From NCBI GenBank assembly GCA_020720115.1, contig DYPD01000033.1, positions 1-34,488 of the forward strand: DNA of 34,488 nt, written 5' to 3'. Source of the stretch: Thiomargarita sp. (lineage in GTDB: Bacteria; Pseudomonadota; Gammaproteobacteria; Beggiatoales; Beggiatoaceae). Of this stretch, positions 1-8,098 are shown piece after piece. Each line of letters begins with the position of its first letter. Positions within the stretch are counted from its first letter, which is position 1. The notes under the pieces are model-generated. The model was not told the DNA's origin. It searched no databases and saw only the letters and a list, made by a program, of their open reading frames with translations. The position numbers were made by a program, and so were the translations under genes.

Positions 1-1180
1 CACCGCTGAAATCCCCCGCTGCTATTTTGTTTTCAATCAGTGTGACAAAGGCGTTTTCTATCGTGGCTAAGCCTTGTAAAGCCTGCGCATTGCCTGCGTC
101 TTGGCGTAAGACATTTTTATAGCAATCCAGCGCGTTGCCGCTGTCGCCTTGGGTTAAACGATTAGCGGCGAGGTGTGCGGCGCAGGTGCGGAGTTGGGCG
201 CTGTAGTCGGGTTTTATCGGCTCGGGTGGGGCTGCAATCACCGGCGGCGGCGGTGTGCTGCCTTGCCCTAGGGCATCTAACAGGACTTTGGCGGTTTGTG
301 CTTGTTCGCTGTTGGGGTAATCATCGAGAAACGCCAGCAGTTGTGCTTGCGTGGGTTTGTTGTGCATGAGCCGTTGCCAGTGGACACTGGCGCAGCCTTT
401 GGGGTGTAGGCAAAAATCGCCGCCGCTGATGCTGCTGCGCAGCCAGGGTTGTTGTCCGCTTTGGTTTTGTACTTCTAAACTGATTTTCTTGAACAGGTTG
501 TCAATGGATAAGCCGGATTGCTGCTGCATGTATTTGAGCAGGGCGCTGGTGTAGGGGCTGTGTTGCCCGTCACCTAGCGCATCTAGTGCGGGTTTGCCTG
601 CCACTGCTGCAAAGCTGACGAGTGAGCCGACGGTGCCGGGTTCCATGCCGCCTAAGCCGCCGCTTTGTCCGCTGCGCAGGCGGATGCTGCGAAAGGGGTT
701 GTCGCGGCAGGCATCGAGCAGCATGAGGTTGAGTCCGTTGGCGTGGTTGCCGTCGCCGAGTGTGGCGGCTTCCATGTTGGCAAGGATGGTTTGGGCGCTG
801 AGGGTGCGGTCGGGCAGGGTGAGGTGGGTGATTTCGGTTTGTACTGGAATCAGCCAGTTGATGTTGTTGATTTCTAGCGCGTGTCCGGCGTAGTAAAACA
901 AGCCGACATCGCCGAGGCTGAGTTGTGCTAGGAAGCGGCTGATGTTGTTGTCCATTTGCGCCCGGTTTTGGTCGTAAATATCGGTGACTTGGAAGCCAAA
1001 TTGCCGTAGTTGTTGTGCGACGGCTTGGGCGTCGCTGCGTGGGTTGGGCAGGTTGGGTTCTTTGCTCAGCGGTAAGCTGGGTTCGTATAAGCCGTTGCCG
1101 ATGACGAGGGCGTAGCGGGTTTGTGCCTGTAGCGGCAGGCTGATGAGTAGGGCGATGAGGATAAGGATGAGTAAAGGCAT
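1..1180 (-). CDS. Caspase-like (peptidase C14) exported protein with C-terminal TPR region, partial
   Basis: My own reverse-strand translation is open from an ATG at 1180 to the left edge (at least 393 codons). The ORF track misses it because no stop lies in the window. Residues 1-19 form a signal peptide (MPLLLILILIALLISLPLQA). The caspase p20 fold follows: RYALVIGNGLY opens it, FYYAGHALEINN carries the catalytic His (about residue 100) and LMLLDACRDNPF the catalytic Cys (about residue 158). After about residue 270 comes a Pro-rich linker and then helical TPR-like sequence (GNALDCYKNVLRQDAGNAQAL). The family consists of cysteine peptidases that usually cut after basic residues or act as signalling proteases. 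An exported version would act in the periplasm. It lies downstream of an OmpA-family and a DUF4384 gene on the same strand. The C-terminus and the substrate are unknown. Confidence 0.88.
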   Translation of the reverse strand, partial: MPLLILILIALLISLPLQAQTRYALVIGNGLYEPSLPLSKEPNLPNPRSDAQAVAQQLRQFGFQVTDIYDQNRAQMDNNISRFLAQLSLGDVGLFYYAGHALEINNINWLIPVQTEITHLTLPDRTLSAQTILANMEAATLGDGNHANGLNLMLLDACRDNPFRSIRLRSGQSGGLGGMEPGTVGSLVSFAAVAGKPALDALGDGQHSPYTSALLKYMQQQSGLSIDNLFKKISLEVQNQSGQQPWLRSSISGGDFCLHPKGCASVHWQRLMHNKPTQAQLLAFLDDYPNSEQAQTAKVLLDALGQGSTPPPPVIAAPPEPIKPDYSAQLRTCAAHLAANRLTQGDSGNALDCYKNVLRQDAGNAQALQGLATIENAFVTLIENKIAAGDFSG

Positions 1181-1223
1181 GGCATTCTCCGTCTTGTATA
1201 GTGAGATAATACTTTGTATTTTT

Positions 1224-1324
1224 CCTCGTGCCAGCGTTCTACGCGGCACGGCTTAGGGGCGCTCTGCGCCCTGTTACGCGCAGAGCGCGGAACTGCTCAT
1301 GCGGCGCGGAGCGCCCGCACGAGG
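1224..1324. repeat. REP/BIME-like palindromic intergenic repeat, copy A
   Basis: A unit of about 100 bases bounded by inverted CCTCGTGC and GCACGAGG. Its left arm is a hairpin (GTGCC-a-GCG...CGC-GGCAC). Its centre is a perfect 11-base palindrome, GCGCTCTGCGC and GCGCAGAGCGC, with an 8-base loop. The right arm, read in reverse, resembles the left arm. It fills most of the 215-base gap between the OmpA-family and caspase genes. Related sequence recurs at 3083-3111 and 31239-31292, so it is an interspersed family. Its strong hairpins could end or attenuate transcription between the two genes. Confidence 0.75.
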
Positions 1325-1395
1325 TGTCGCTATGTGTTCTTTTGCGTCGCTTGTGCCTTTTGCGTTAAATTTTTGTAGTGTCTGCGTAAGGTCAG

Positions 1396-1926
1396 TTATT
1401 CACTGACCGAACTAATGCGCGCAAATTCTACACGCCGATTCAGTGCTTTGTTTGACTCTGAATCATTCGCTCGCAACGGTTGTGTTTCGCCATAAGCACG
1501 AATGCGCAAGCGTTGCTCTTCAACCCCAAAGCTGCCCACCAAAAAAGCCTTCACAGCGTGCGCCCGACGTTGCGATAAAGATAAATTATATTCATCTGTA
1601 CCCTCGCTATCGGTATGTCCGCCGATTTCCAATACGGCGTTTTTTAAGCCGCCGTTTAACGCTTGCCCGTACTCGCTCAGTAGCGCATAAGATTCGCTTT
1701 TGATCAGATCGGAATCAAAATCAAACTGGATGGCTGCCATGACTTTCGGCGCATCCTGCACTATGCCACCCGTACCGCGTTCTCGCGGCACTGGAAAACT
1801 ACGGGTACGCGGGCGTTCTTGTAAATGCTGTTCAATTTCAGCGGCAGTTTTAGGTGCGGGCGGAAGTCCGGTTTCCGCTAAGCTGGAGAGGCTCAAAAAA
1901 CACAAGCTAAAGAGTAAGAAACGCAT
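1396..1926 (-). CDS. OmpA-family peptidoglycan-binding protein
   Basis: The protein has 176 residues. Residues 1-17 are a signal peptide (MRFLLFSLCFLSLSSLA). A short basic, Pro-rich linker follows, then an OmpA C-terminal domain from about residue 62 to the end. The domain shows the opening strand AIQFDFDSD, the core IGGHTDSEGTDEYNLSLSQRRA and the ending NKALNRRVEF. These residues bind diaminopimelate in peptidoglycan in this family. There is no transmembrane barrel, so it is probably a periplasmic or lipid-independent wall anchor. An AGGAG ribosome site sits 7 bases before the ATG. It starts 20 bases after the DUF4384 gene, so the two are very likely co-transcribed. Confidence 0.9.
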   Translation of the reverse strand: MRFLLFSLCFLSLSSLAETGLPPAPKTAAEIEQHLQERPRTRSFPVPRERGTGGIVQDAPKVMAAIQFDFDSDLIKSESYALLSEYGQALNGGLKNAVLEIGGHTDSEGTDEYNLSLSQRRAHAVKAFLVGSFGVEEQRLRIRAYGETQPLRANDSESNKALNRRVEFARISSVSE

Positions 1927-1946
1927 GAGGATGCTCCTGGTTAAAG

Positions 1947-2999
1947 TTACTGGTGCATAAAGGTGCGCACTTGCACACAGCCATTAGCTTGTTCACATTG
2001 TCCAAAAAATTCATCTACTTGTACCGAAAACTGCTGTCCGTCATCGCCCTGGATTGAGTGTTTCATTTTCGCCAGCGGGTCAGCAATAATCCCCGCCGCG
2101 CCGCGAGTGCGGGTTAAGGCTCGCGTCAAATCTGCACTCGCTACCTGCATACTTGGCTTGTCGTGCGCTTTTTGTAGCGCCTCGTATTGTGCCTCTAGTT
2201 CCTGGTCCTGCTCAGGTGCGGCAATAAAATATAAGGTTTCTGTACCTGTTTGATTATCCAGATAAAACGACTTATCTGCTGCGGGAATGCTATAGGTTTT
2301 GCCGGCTTGCACTGGATTGTGATTATTCACCACCACTCCGCCCATTTGCTGCATGGGAAACAATTGCTGTAACTTATTAGCACTATCGCGTTGAAAAATA
2401 TAAACAAAAGCGGTTTGCTTTGGGGTAAACACCAGCTTGTAATGATCGCCCGAATGCAATACTGCGCCTTCATTCAAAGGCTTTAACTCGCCTTGACCGC
2501 CTGGGCGATAGACGTAATTAATATCAAACTGCAAGGCTGATTGCGGTAACTTAACGCCCGCCGACTGTGCTTCCTTGGGATGTTGCGCAACAAAACTTTG
2601 CAAATGGATTTTAATCTGCGCTAATTCTGCTTCCAGATTATCCACACGCGGCTCAACCTTGTCTAAACGCGCTTTCATCGTATCTAACAGGTTTTTTGTA
2701 TCCACCAAAGTGCGCTGCAAACGCGCAATTTCTGTCTGCGCTTGCGGATCATCAGCGGTTGCAGCACTTTCCTTATAAGAGACCAATTGCGTAGAAATAT
2801 TGGTTAAATCCTGTTGCCACTGTGCGATTTTTTCCGCGTCCCCGTTTTGCTTGATAAATTCGTAGAAAGTATTGCCTGCTACGCCCAATGCTGCACTCTC
2901 AAAAGCTTTCCAAGCCGCCGCCTGCCAAAGGGCTTGCGCCGGCACACTGATGCCAAGACACAAGCTTGCAATCAGCATCCATTTACTTAGTTTATTCAT
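1947..2999 (-). CDS. Exported coiled-coil protein with DUF4384 domain
   Basis: I place the start at the ATG at 2999 (MNKLSKWMLIAS), because GGAG lies 8 bases upstream. The longer track version adds 32 residues with no signal-peptide logic. The product has about 350 residues. Residues 1-23 are a signal peptide ending PAQA. A coiled coil runs from about residue 50 to 140 (LVDTKNLLDTMKARLDKVE). DUF4384 spans about residues 180-265 (HSGDHYKLVFTPKQTAFVYIF, then QQLFPMQQ). DUF4384 is a beta-rich domain of unknown role that often accompanies caspase-like or kinase domains. It is first in a minus-strand unit with the OmpA-family gene and possibly the caspase gene. I do not assign a function. Confidence 0.82.
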   Translation of the reverse strand: MNKLSKWMLIASLCLGISVPAQALWQAAAWKAFESAALGVAGNTFYEFIKQNGDAEKIAQWQQDLTNISTQLVSYKESAATADDPQAQTEIARLQRTLVDTKNLLDTMKARLDKVEPRVDNLEAELAQIKIHLQSFVAQHPKEAQSAGVKLPQSALQFDINYVYRPGGQGELKPLNEGAVLHSGDHYKLVFTPKQTAFVYIFQRDSANKLQQLFPMQQMGGVVVNNHNPVQAGKTYSIPAADKSFYLDNQTGTETLYFIAAPEQDQELEAQYEALQKAHDKPSMQVASADLTRALTRTRGAAGIIADPLAKMKHSIQGDDGQQFSVQVDEFFGQCEQANGCVQVRTFMHQ

Positions 3000-3082
3000 G
3001 ATTAATGCTCCATTTTTCATAGGGTAAGGTGTTGCCGTAATGCAGCGGATCATGTACATCAGCGGGTATGATAAACCACTTT

Positions 3083-3111
3083 GCTCATGCGGCACAGAGC
3101 ACCGGCACGAG
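3083..3111. repeat. REP-like repeat, copy B (single arm)
   Basis: The sequence matches the right arm of copy A with a few changes: GCTCATGCGGCACAGAGC here against GCTCATGCGGCGCGGAGC there, and both end in GCACGAG. Only one arm is clear. It lies in the divergent gap between the DUF4384 and TPR genes. Confidence 0.55.
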
Positions 3112-3169
3112 AGCGGCAGAACGCTGGCTGGCGCGAGGGTAAAAGCCTTCGCCGCTCTTGCGAGAAAAT

Positions 3170-3178
3170 TGCTACACT
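3170..3178 (+). promoter_or_regulatory. Candidate extended -10 promoter for the TPR-gspC pair
   Basis: TGCTACACT fits the TGn-TAnnnT extended -10 pattern and lies about 85 bases before the TPR gene. No good -35 box is visible. This is inferred from pattern only. Confidence 0.3.
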
Positions 3179-3261
3179 TATGGGTAGACCTTAGCTGGTT
3201 GCCTGCTTTTTCATGTGGGCGGCGGCGGGCGGCGGGTATCTATCTTTATCTGGAGGGCGGC

Positions 3262-3672
3262 ATGAAAACCTCATCTTTTTTACTATTCCCATTCTTAACG
3301 CTGGCGTTGACGCTCAGTTTGCCGGTGTTGGCGGCGGACGCTTCGGCGGCGGTGTCAGCCTTGCTCGTTGAGGCAAAAACCCATTTTAGCCAGGGCAAAA
3401 ATGAGCAGGCGGCGGCGTTGTTGGAGCGGGCGCTGCGCATTCAGCCGGGGAACCCGATTTTGTGGCATAACTTGGCGGGTGTGCGTTTGCAGCAGGAGGA
3501 GTGGGCAAAAGCGGCGAGTTTGGCGGCAAAAGCCAATTCTTTGGCGGTGAATGATCGCTGGCTGCGCATTCGTAATTGGACGGTGATTGCGCTGGCGTGT
3601 GACGGTATGGGCAATGCGGGCTGTATGCGCGAAGCCCGTAGTCGTGCGCAGACGTTGGCGGCGGCGGAATAA
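3262..3672 (+). CDS. Small exported tetratricopeptide-repeat protein
   Basis: The track ORF begins at 3040, but the ATG at 3262 has a GGAGG site just upstream and starts a clean signal peptide (MKTSSFLLFPFLTLALTLSLPVLA). The product has 136 residues. Residues 30-110 form about two TPR units (FSQGKNEQAAALLERALRIQPGNP, then LWHNLAGVRLQQEEWAKAASLA). TPRs bind protein partners, so it is probably a periplasmic adaptor. It ends 5 bases before the gspC-like gene, so the two should be co-expressed and may act together in secretion. The partner is not visible. Only the fold and the export signal are secure. Confidence 0.8.
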   Translation: MKTSSFLLFPFLTLALTLSLPVLAADASAAVSALLVEAKTHFSQGKNEQAAALLERALRIQPGNPILWHNLAGVRLQQEEWAKAASLAAKANSLAVNDRWLRIRNWTVIALACDGMGNAGCMREARSRAQTLAAAE

Positions 3673-3677
3673 CCGGG

Positions 3678-4565
3678 ATGTTGCTGAATGCTTTAAAAAA
3701 TCTGCCTTGGGCGGGGTTGTTTAATGTGCCGTTAGCTGCTGTTTTGGGCTATGCGCTGATGCGCTTGTTTTTGCCGCCGTTGGAGGCGGGTTTGAGCCAG
3801 CAAAATTTCTTGCAGCCAACGGGCGATGTGCCTGCGCCCAGCCGCCTTGACGCGCAACCGCCGCTCACTTTGTATGGCGTGTTGCAGGCTCATTTGTTTG
3901 GTCAAGCCCTCGCACAACAACCCAGTAGCGCACCGCCGCTCTCGGAAACGCTGAATGCGCCGGAAACTCAGTTGCAATTAACCTTGCAAGGCACTTTGAT
4001 CAGTGAAGATCGGCATTATGCGAAAGCTATCATTGCGCCTGCCAATGGCAGAGGTGAGGAATACGACATTGGTAAGCTCTTGCCAGGCGGTGCAAAATTG
4101 CATGATATTCATGTAGATAGGGTGATATTGGAGCATCAGCAGCAGCTTGAAACGCTGCCGCTGGTGAATGCCGAAGCCAAGTCGCAAGTGGCTATTACCT
4201 CTGCTGCTGTCCCCGCTGTCTCCGCTGCTGCTGGTGTGCCAGCGGCGGAGATTAGCCAAAGTTTACAAGCCTACCGGCAGCGCATTATGGAAAATCCGGC
4301 GGTGATGGGGCAGTTAATTCGCATTAATCCTGCCCAGCAAGACGGGCAATTTGTCGGCTATACCTTGACGCCAGGGCGCGATGCCCAATTATTTGAGTCA
4401 GCGGGTTTGCAAGCAGGTGACCTGCTCACGCACTTAAACGGTATGCTCTTGGATTCGCCCATGCGCGGCTTGAGCGCCTTACAAGAATTGGCGCAAACGG
4501 ATTACTTGAATTTGCAAGTGTTGCGCAATGGAGCGCCCCTGCATTTTTCTTTTTATCTGCGCTAA
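3678..4565 (+). CDS. gspC: GspC-like type II secretion inner-membrane protein with PDZ domain
   Basis: The protein has 295 residues. One membrane segment lies at about residues 13-33 (GLFNVPLAAVLGYALMRLFL). The homology-region domain follows at about residues 60-150 (LTLYGVLQAHLFGQ, LTLQGTLISEDRHYAKAII, GEEYDIGKLLPGGAKLHDI), and a C-terminal PDZ-like domain at about residues 200-295 (GRDAQLFESAGLQAGDLL). In type II secretion, GspC links the inner-membrane platform to the GspD secretin through the homology region. No other gsp genes are in the window, so this is an orphan copy paired only with the TPR gene. The start follows the TPR stop by 5 bases with a weak ribosome site. Family identity is good; membership of a working secretion system is inferred. 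Confidence 0.82.
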   Translation: MLLNALKNLPWAGLFNVPLAAVLGYALMRLFLPPLEAGLSQQNFLQPTGDVPAPSRLDAQPPLTLYGVLQAHLFGQALAQQPSSAPPLSETLNAPETQLQLTLQGTLISEDRHYAKAIIAPANGRGEEYDIGKLLPGGAKLHDIHVDRVILEHQQQLETLPLVNAEAKSQVAITSAAVPAVSAAAGVPAAEISQSLQAYRQRIMENPAVMGQLIRINPAQQDGQFVGYTLTPGRDAQLFESAGLQAGDLLTHLNGMLLDSPMRGLSALQELAQTDYLNLQVLRNGAPLHFSFYLR

Positions 4566-4601
4566 CCCGCTGTTTACTAATTAAATTTTTAGGATAAATT
4601 G

Positions 4602-5558
4602 ATGGCGGCTTTATTCGCTCCCTGCGCGCCTTACGCAACTCACTCGCTCAAAGTCACGCAAATCCATACCCTGTATCTGGAAGAATCTGGCAATTCCAAT
4701 GGCTTGCCAGTGGTTGTGCTGCACGGGGGACCGGGCGCAGGCAGTGCGCCTACACACAGACGTTGGTTTGATCCCAGCCGCTACCGCATTATCCTGTTCG
4801 ATCAGCGCGGCTGCGGGCGTTCTACGCCGCACGCGGAATTGAGCGACAACAGCACCCAGGCATTGCTGTCGGATATTGAAAACATCCGTACTTACTTAGG
4901 CATTGATCGCTGGGTGGTGGCAGGGGGTTCTTGGGGGACGACTTTGGCGCTGGCTTACGCGCAACGTCATCCAGAGCATGTATTGGGCATGATTTTGCGC
5001 GGCGTGTTTTTATGTCGCCAGCACGATCTGGATTGGCTATACGGCGCGGGCACTTGTCAGTTTTTTCCCGCTGAATGGGAGGCTTTTCTCCAGGCTTTAC
5101 CGGCAGAATTACGCGCTGATCCCATTACCGGTTATTATCAATTGTTGACCAGCAAAGACCCAGAGGCGCGCCTTGCCGCTGCCCGTGCTTGGGCGACTTG
5201 GGAAGGGCGTCCCGCCACACTGTTGCCCAACGAGGCAGTGGTCGCTGCCTTTACCGAGGCGCATACCGCGCTCAGTCTTGCACGCATTTCAACGCATTAT
5301 TTTGTTCATCACTGTTTTTTGCGGGAAAACCAGTTATTGACCGATCTCGGCAAAATTCAGCATATTCCTGGCATTATCGTGCAAGGTCGTTATGACATGC
5401 TGTGTCCGCCGGAAAATGCTTGGCGCTTGCAACGCGGCTGGGCGGCGGCGGAATTAAACATCATCCCTGATGCCGGACATTCTGCTTATGAACCCGGCAT
5501 CAGCGCCGCGTTGGTGGATGCCGCAAACCGCCTACTGACACTTTTAGACGCGAACTGA
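4602..5558 (+). CDS. pip: Proline iminopeptidase (prolyl aminopeptidase)
   Basis: It releases N-terminal proline from peptides in the cytoplasm (MEROPS S33, alpha/beta hydrolase). The track start is a TTG at 4599; I choose the ATG at 4602, which has AGGA 7 bases upstream. The product has 318 residues, the usual length. Visible signatures are the oxyanion strand VVLHGGPGAG, the motif FDQRGCGRSTPH and the nucleophile elbow VVAGGSWGTTLALAYAQ. Late in the protein, GRYDMLCPP carries the acid and IPDAGHSAYEPG the His of the triad. It sits alone with 33 bases before it, so it may have its own weak promoter or read through from gspC. Confidence 0.93.
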   Translation: MAALFAPCAPYATHSLKVTQIHTLYLEESGNSNGLPVVVLHGGPGAGSAPTHRRWFDPSRYRIILFDQRGCGRSTPHAELSDNSTQALLSDIENIRTYLGIDRWVVAGGSWGTTLALAYAQRHPEHVLGMILRGVFLCRQHDLDWLYGAGTCQFFPAEWEAFLQALPAELRADPITGYYQLLTSKDPEARLAAARAWATWEGRPATLLPNEAVVAAFTEAHTALSLARISTHYFVHHCFLRENQLLTDLGKIQHIPGIIVQGRYDMLCPPENAWRLQRGWAAAELNIIPDAGHSAYEPGISAALVDAANRLLTLLDAN

Positions 5559-5581
5559 TTTGTATGATTGGATAGAAACCC

Positions 5582-5773
5582 ATGACTTTAGACAGAGCCA
5601 GAGAATTGCTGCAAGTACAACTCGATTTTGGCGGCGGCTACAACCGCAATGCAGCACGCTTGATTCTCGCTGAAATCCAGCGCGAACAAGGACAAGCCGC
5701 AGTCAATACGCTGATTCAAGAACTCAATTTGGAAGTCGCTTTTGGCTTTAAGCCAAATACGGTGTTTAAATAG
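5582..5773 (+). CDS. Small conserved hypothetical protein
   Basis: A 63-residue protein, mostly helical by eye: RARELLQVQLDFGGGYNRNAAR, then LILAEIQREQGQAAVNTLIQELNLE, ending FGFKPNTVFK. It has no signal peptide, membrane segment or metal motif. It lies 23 bases after pip and 9 bases before msrB on the same strand, and it has the codon use of its neighbours, which supports a real gene. I believe similar short proteins occur elsewhere in gammaproteobacteria, but I know no function. A link to MsrB or to methionine repair is only guesswork from position. Confidence 0.65.
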   Translation: MTLDRARELLQVQLDFGGGYNRNAARLILAEIQREQGQAAVNTLIQELNLEVAFGFKPNTVFK

Positions 5774-5782
5774 GAAAATACT

Positions 5783-6175
5783 ATGACTGATATAGCAAAA
5801 CCGGCGTGTGCTGGATACGAACATTTAACCCCTGAGCAACGCCAAATTTGTTGCGAGAAGGGCACGGAGCGCCCATTTAGCGGTGCTTATTACAACTGCA
5901 AAGAGGCAGGCATGTACCAATGCGTGTGCTGCGGCGCGGACTTGTTTAGCTCGCAGGCTAAATTCGATTCCGGCACAGGCTGGCCGAGTTTTACTCAAGC
6001 CACCCAAGCGCAAGCAATTGATGAACATAAAGATTTGAGTCAGGGTATGCTGCGCACTGAAGTGGTTTGTCATCAGTGTGGCGCACATTTGGGGCATGTG
6101 TTTCCCGATGGTCCCGCGCCGACGGGCTTGCGTTACTGCATCAATTCCGCTGCCCTGAATCTGGTTAAAGCATGA
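5783..6175 (+). CDS. msrB: Peptide-methionine (R)-S-oxide reductase MsrB
   Basis: It reduces methionine-R-sulfoxide in oxidised proteins using thioredoxin. The product has 130 residues, typical of a stand-alone cytoplasmic MsrB. Four structural-zinc Cys appear as CVCCGADLF and CHQCGAHLG. The core signature [10 protein letters not shown] is present, followed by [21 protein letters not shown], whose Cys is the catalytic one. Its stop overlaps the engB start by 4 bases (ATGA), so translation is coupled. The N-terminus also has extra Cys residues (AC, ICC). The resolving Cys is not assigned here. Confidence 0.95.
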   Translation: MTDIAKPACAGYEHLTPEQRQICCEKGTERPFSGAYYNCKEAGMYQCVCCGADLFSSQAKFDSGTGWPSFTQATQAQAIDEHKDLSQGMLRTEVVCHQCGAHLGHVFPDGPAPTGLRYCINSAALNLVKA

Positions 6176-6816
6176 ATAATCTCTATCGCCGCGCTGTTTA
6201 TCTCTGTGCGGCTCATACCTTAGCACAAACGCCAGAAGACGCTGGTTTGGAAGTGGCTTTTGCGGGTCGCTCTAACGCTGGAAAATCCAGCGCAATCAAT
6301 GTGATATGCGACCAAAACAGCCTCGCTCGCACGAGTAAAACCCCGGGGCGCACGCAACAAATTGTATTTTTTACCCTGGATGCCAACCGTCGTTTGGTGG
6401 ATTTACCTGGCTATGGTTACGCCAAAGTGCCAATGGCGGTCAAACTGCATTGGCAAAAAACCCTAGAGCGTTATTTGCAAGAACGCAAAAGTCTGCAAGG
6501 GCTGATTTTGTTGATGGACATTCGCCATCCCTTCACCGACTACGACACCCACATGGTGCATTGGTGTTTGGACTCGCACATGCCGGTACATATTCTGCTC
6601 ACCAAAGCCGATAAATTCAGTCGCGGCAAAGCCATGAGCCTGTTGCTGCAAGTGCGCACTGAGTGCGAAAAACTCTCTGCCGGACGCGATACCCGCGTTA
6701 CTGCGCAACTGTTTTCCGCGTTAAAAAAAGATGGCTTAGACGATGCCTGGCAGTGCTTGGATAGCTGGTTACAAGTCGGTGTTGAACTTGAAATGCCAAT
6801 GCTAACAGACATTTAG
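6172..6816 (+). CDS. engB: Ribosome biogenesis GTP-binding protein EngB (YihA/YsxC)
   Basis: An essential small GTPase that helps late assembly of the large ribosomal subunit. The product has 214 residues. All G motifs are readable: G1 [10 protein letters not shown]2 within [12 protein letters not shown]3 [11 protein letters not shown]4 TKADK and a G5-like SALKKDG. The start ATG overlaps the msrB stop (ATGA). DUF2513 follows after 18 bases. In many gammaproteobacteria engB lies near polA or cytochrome genes, so the msrB pairing here is a local arrangement. Confidence 0.95.
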   Translation: MNNLYRRAVYLCAAHTLAQTPEDAGLEVAFAGRSNAGKSSAINVICDQNSLARTSKTPGRTQQIVFFTLDANRRLVDLPGYGYAKVPMAVKLHWQKTLERYLQERKSLQGLILLMDIRHPFTDYDTHMVHWCLDSHMPVHILLTKADKFSRGKAMSLLLQVRTECEKLSAGRDTRVTAQLFSALKKDGLDDAWQCLDSWLQVGVELEMPMLTDI

Positions 6817-6834
6817 ATTTAGCATGAGGTCGTT

Positions 6835-7176
6835 ATGCTGCGCAACATGGAACTGATACGCCGCCTGCTGATCGCCGTAGAAGCCCTGCCTTATCCCAAT
6901 GAATACATTAGTTTCAAATGGGCGGATCAGGACGCGCAAAAGGTTCGCTACCATGTCAATTTGCTGCACGAAGGTGGCTTGATTCAAGCCTATGCAAATC
7001 CTTTGAGTTGCTTTGATGAATGGAGTCAAGTGCGGCTGACTTGGGAAGGGCACGAATTACTGGCGCTGCTGCGTGATGAGCCAGTCTGGCAGCAGGCACA
7101 AGCAGCGGTACAAGAGCGCAGCGGCGGGGATAATTTGGTGCTGCTGAAAAACTATTTGTTGCAGCATTATTCATGA
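6835..7176 (+). CDS. DUF2513 domain protein
   Basis: A 113-residue protein that matches the DUF2513 pattern: the opening MELIRRLLIAVEAL, the mid-region VRYHVNLLHEGGLIQA and the closing LTWEGHELLALLRDEPVWQQA. The fold is probably a winged helix, and family members are common on phages and mobile elements as well as chromosomes. A GAGG ribosome site lies 5 bases before the ATG. It sits between engB and murB with tight spacing (18 and 10 bases), so it is probably co-transcribed with them. A regulatory DNA-binding role is inferred from the fold only. Confidence 0.8.
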   Translation: MLRNMELIRRLLIAVEALPYPNEYISFKWADQDAQKVRYHVNLLHEGGLIQAYANPLSCFDEWSQVRLTWEGHELLALLRDEPVWQQAQAAVQERSGGDNLVLLKNYLLQHYS

Positions 7177-7186
7177 ATTTACCCCA

Positions 7187-8083
7187 ATGATTGACAAGCA
7201 AAGTTGGCGTGGCGAATTGCGCTACCAAGAACTGATGAGTAAACACACCACCTGGCGCATTGGCGGCGCAGCCGAGCGGTTTTTTATCCCCGCAGATGTG
7301 GCTGATTTACAAGCATTTTTAGCTGCTTTGCCAGCGCACGAACCACTGCTGTGGTTGGGGCTGGGCAGCAATTTGCTGGTGCGTGACGGCGGCATTCGCG
7401 GCACTGTGATTTTGACTGCCGGATTAAACCGCTTAACGCCGTTGGGCGCGGGAATCTGGGAAGCGGAAGCGGGCGTACCTTGCGCCAAAATCGCTCGGCA
7501 AACAGTGAAAGCAGGTGACTTGGGGGCAGAATTTTTAGCCGGCATTCCCGGTTCTTGGGGCGGCGCCTTAGCGATGAATGCGGGGGCTTTTGGCGGCGAA
7601 ACCTGGCGTTTGGTCTGCACCGTTGCCACGCTAGATCACCAAGGCGTGCTGCGCGAACGCCCGGCGGCGGATTTTCAAGCGAGTTATCGTAGCGTGCAGG
7701 GACCTGCAGATGAATTTTTTTGCGCCGCACAAATGCAGCTCCAGCCCAGCGACGCGCAACAAACAGCCGCAAGTAGCGAGCGCATTCGTGCGCTCTTGCA
7801 ACAAAGGCGCGAGACGCAACCGACCAGCCTGCCCAATTGCGGCTCAGTATTTCGCAATCCGCAGCCCTTGTTTGCCGCCCGCTTAATAGAAGAATGCGGT
7901 TTAAAAGGGTTTCCCATAGGTGACGCACAAGTTTCTGAAAAACATGCCAATTTCATCATCAATGTGGGGCACGCACGGGCTGCTGAAGTGGAAGCCCTGA
8001 TTGCGCATGTGCAGGAAAGGGTTTTACAACAGCATGGCATTGCTTTGCATCCCGAAGTGCGGATTGTTGGCGAAGCCGTCTAA
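7187..8083 (+). CDS. murB: UDP-N-acetylenolpyruvoylglucosamine reductase MurB
   Basis: It performs the NADPH- and FAD-dependent second step of UDP-MurNAc synthesis for peptidoglycan. The product has 298 residues, the short type II form. The FAD-binding region shows HTTWRIGGAAERFF and LGLGSNLLVRDGGIRG. The substrate domain has GIPGSWGGALAMNAGAFG, the proton-donor Ser in NCGSVFRNP and the type II signature LIEECGLKGFPIGDAQVSEKHANFIIN. It lies outside a cell-wall (dcw) cluster, directly after DUF2513. Its end faces the end of map with only 15 bases between, and no hairpin terminator is visible there. Confidence 0.95.
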   Translation: MIDKQSWRGELRYQELMSKHTTWRIGGAAERFFIPADVADLQAFLAALPAHEPLLWLGLGSNLLVRDGGIRGTVILTAGLNRLTPLGAGIWEAEAGVPCAKIARQTVKAGDLGAEFLAGIPGSWGGALAMNAGAFGGETWRLVCTVATLDHQGVLRERPAADFQASYRSVQGPADEFFCAAQMQLQPSDAQQTAASSERIRALLQQRRETQPTSLPNCGSVFRNPQPLFAARLIEECGLKGFPIGDAQVSEKHANFIINVGHARAAEVEALIAHVQERVLQQHGIALHPEVRIVGEAV

Positions 8084-8098
8084 AATCAACAGGCTAAC

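Noticed and set aside
175-893. Plus-strand ORFs over the left end
   Set aside because: They are shadows of the caspase-like gene on the minus strand, which is open through the whole stretch with family motifs.
7222-7928. Minus-strand ORFs of 135 and 214 residues
   Set aside because: They lie opposite murB, which has all its motifs in the plus frame.
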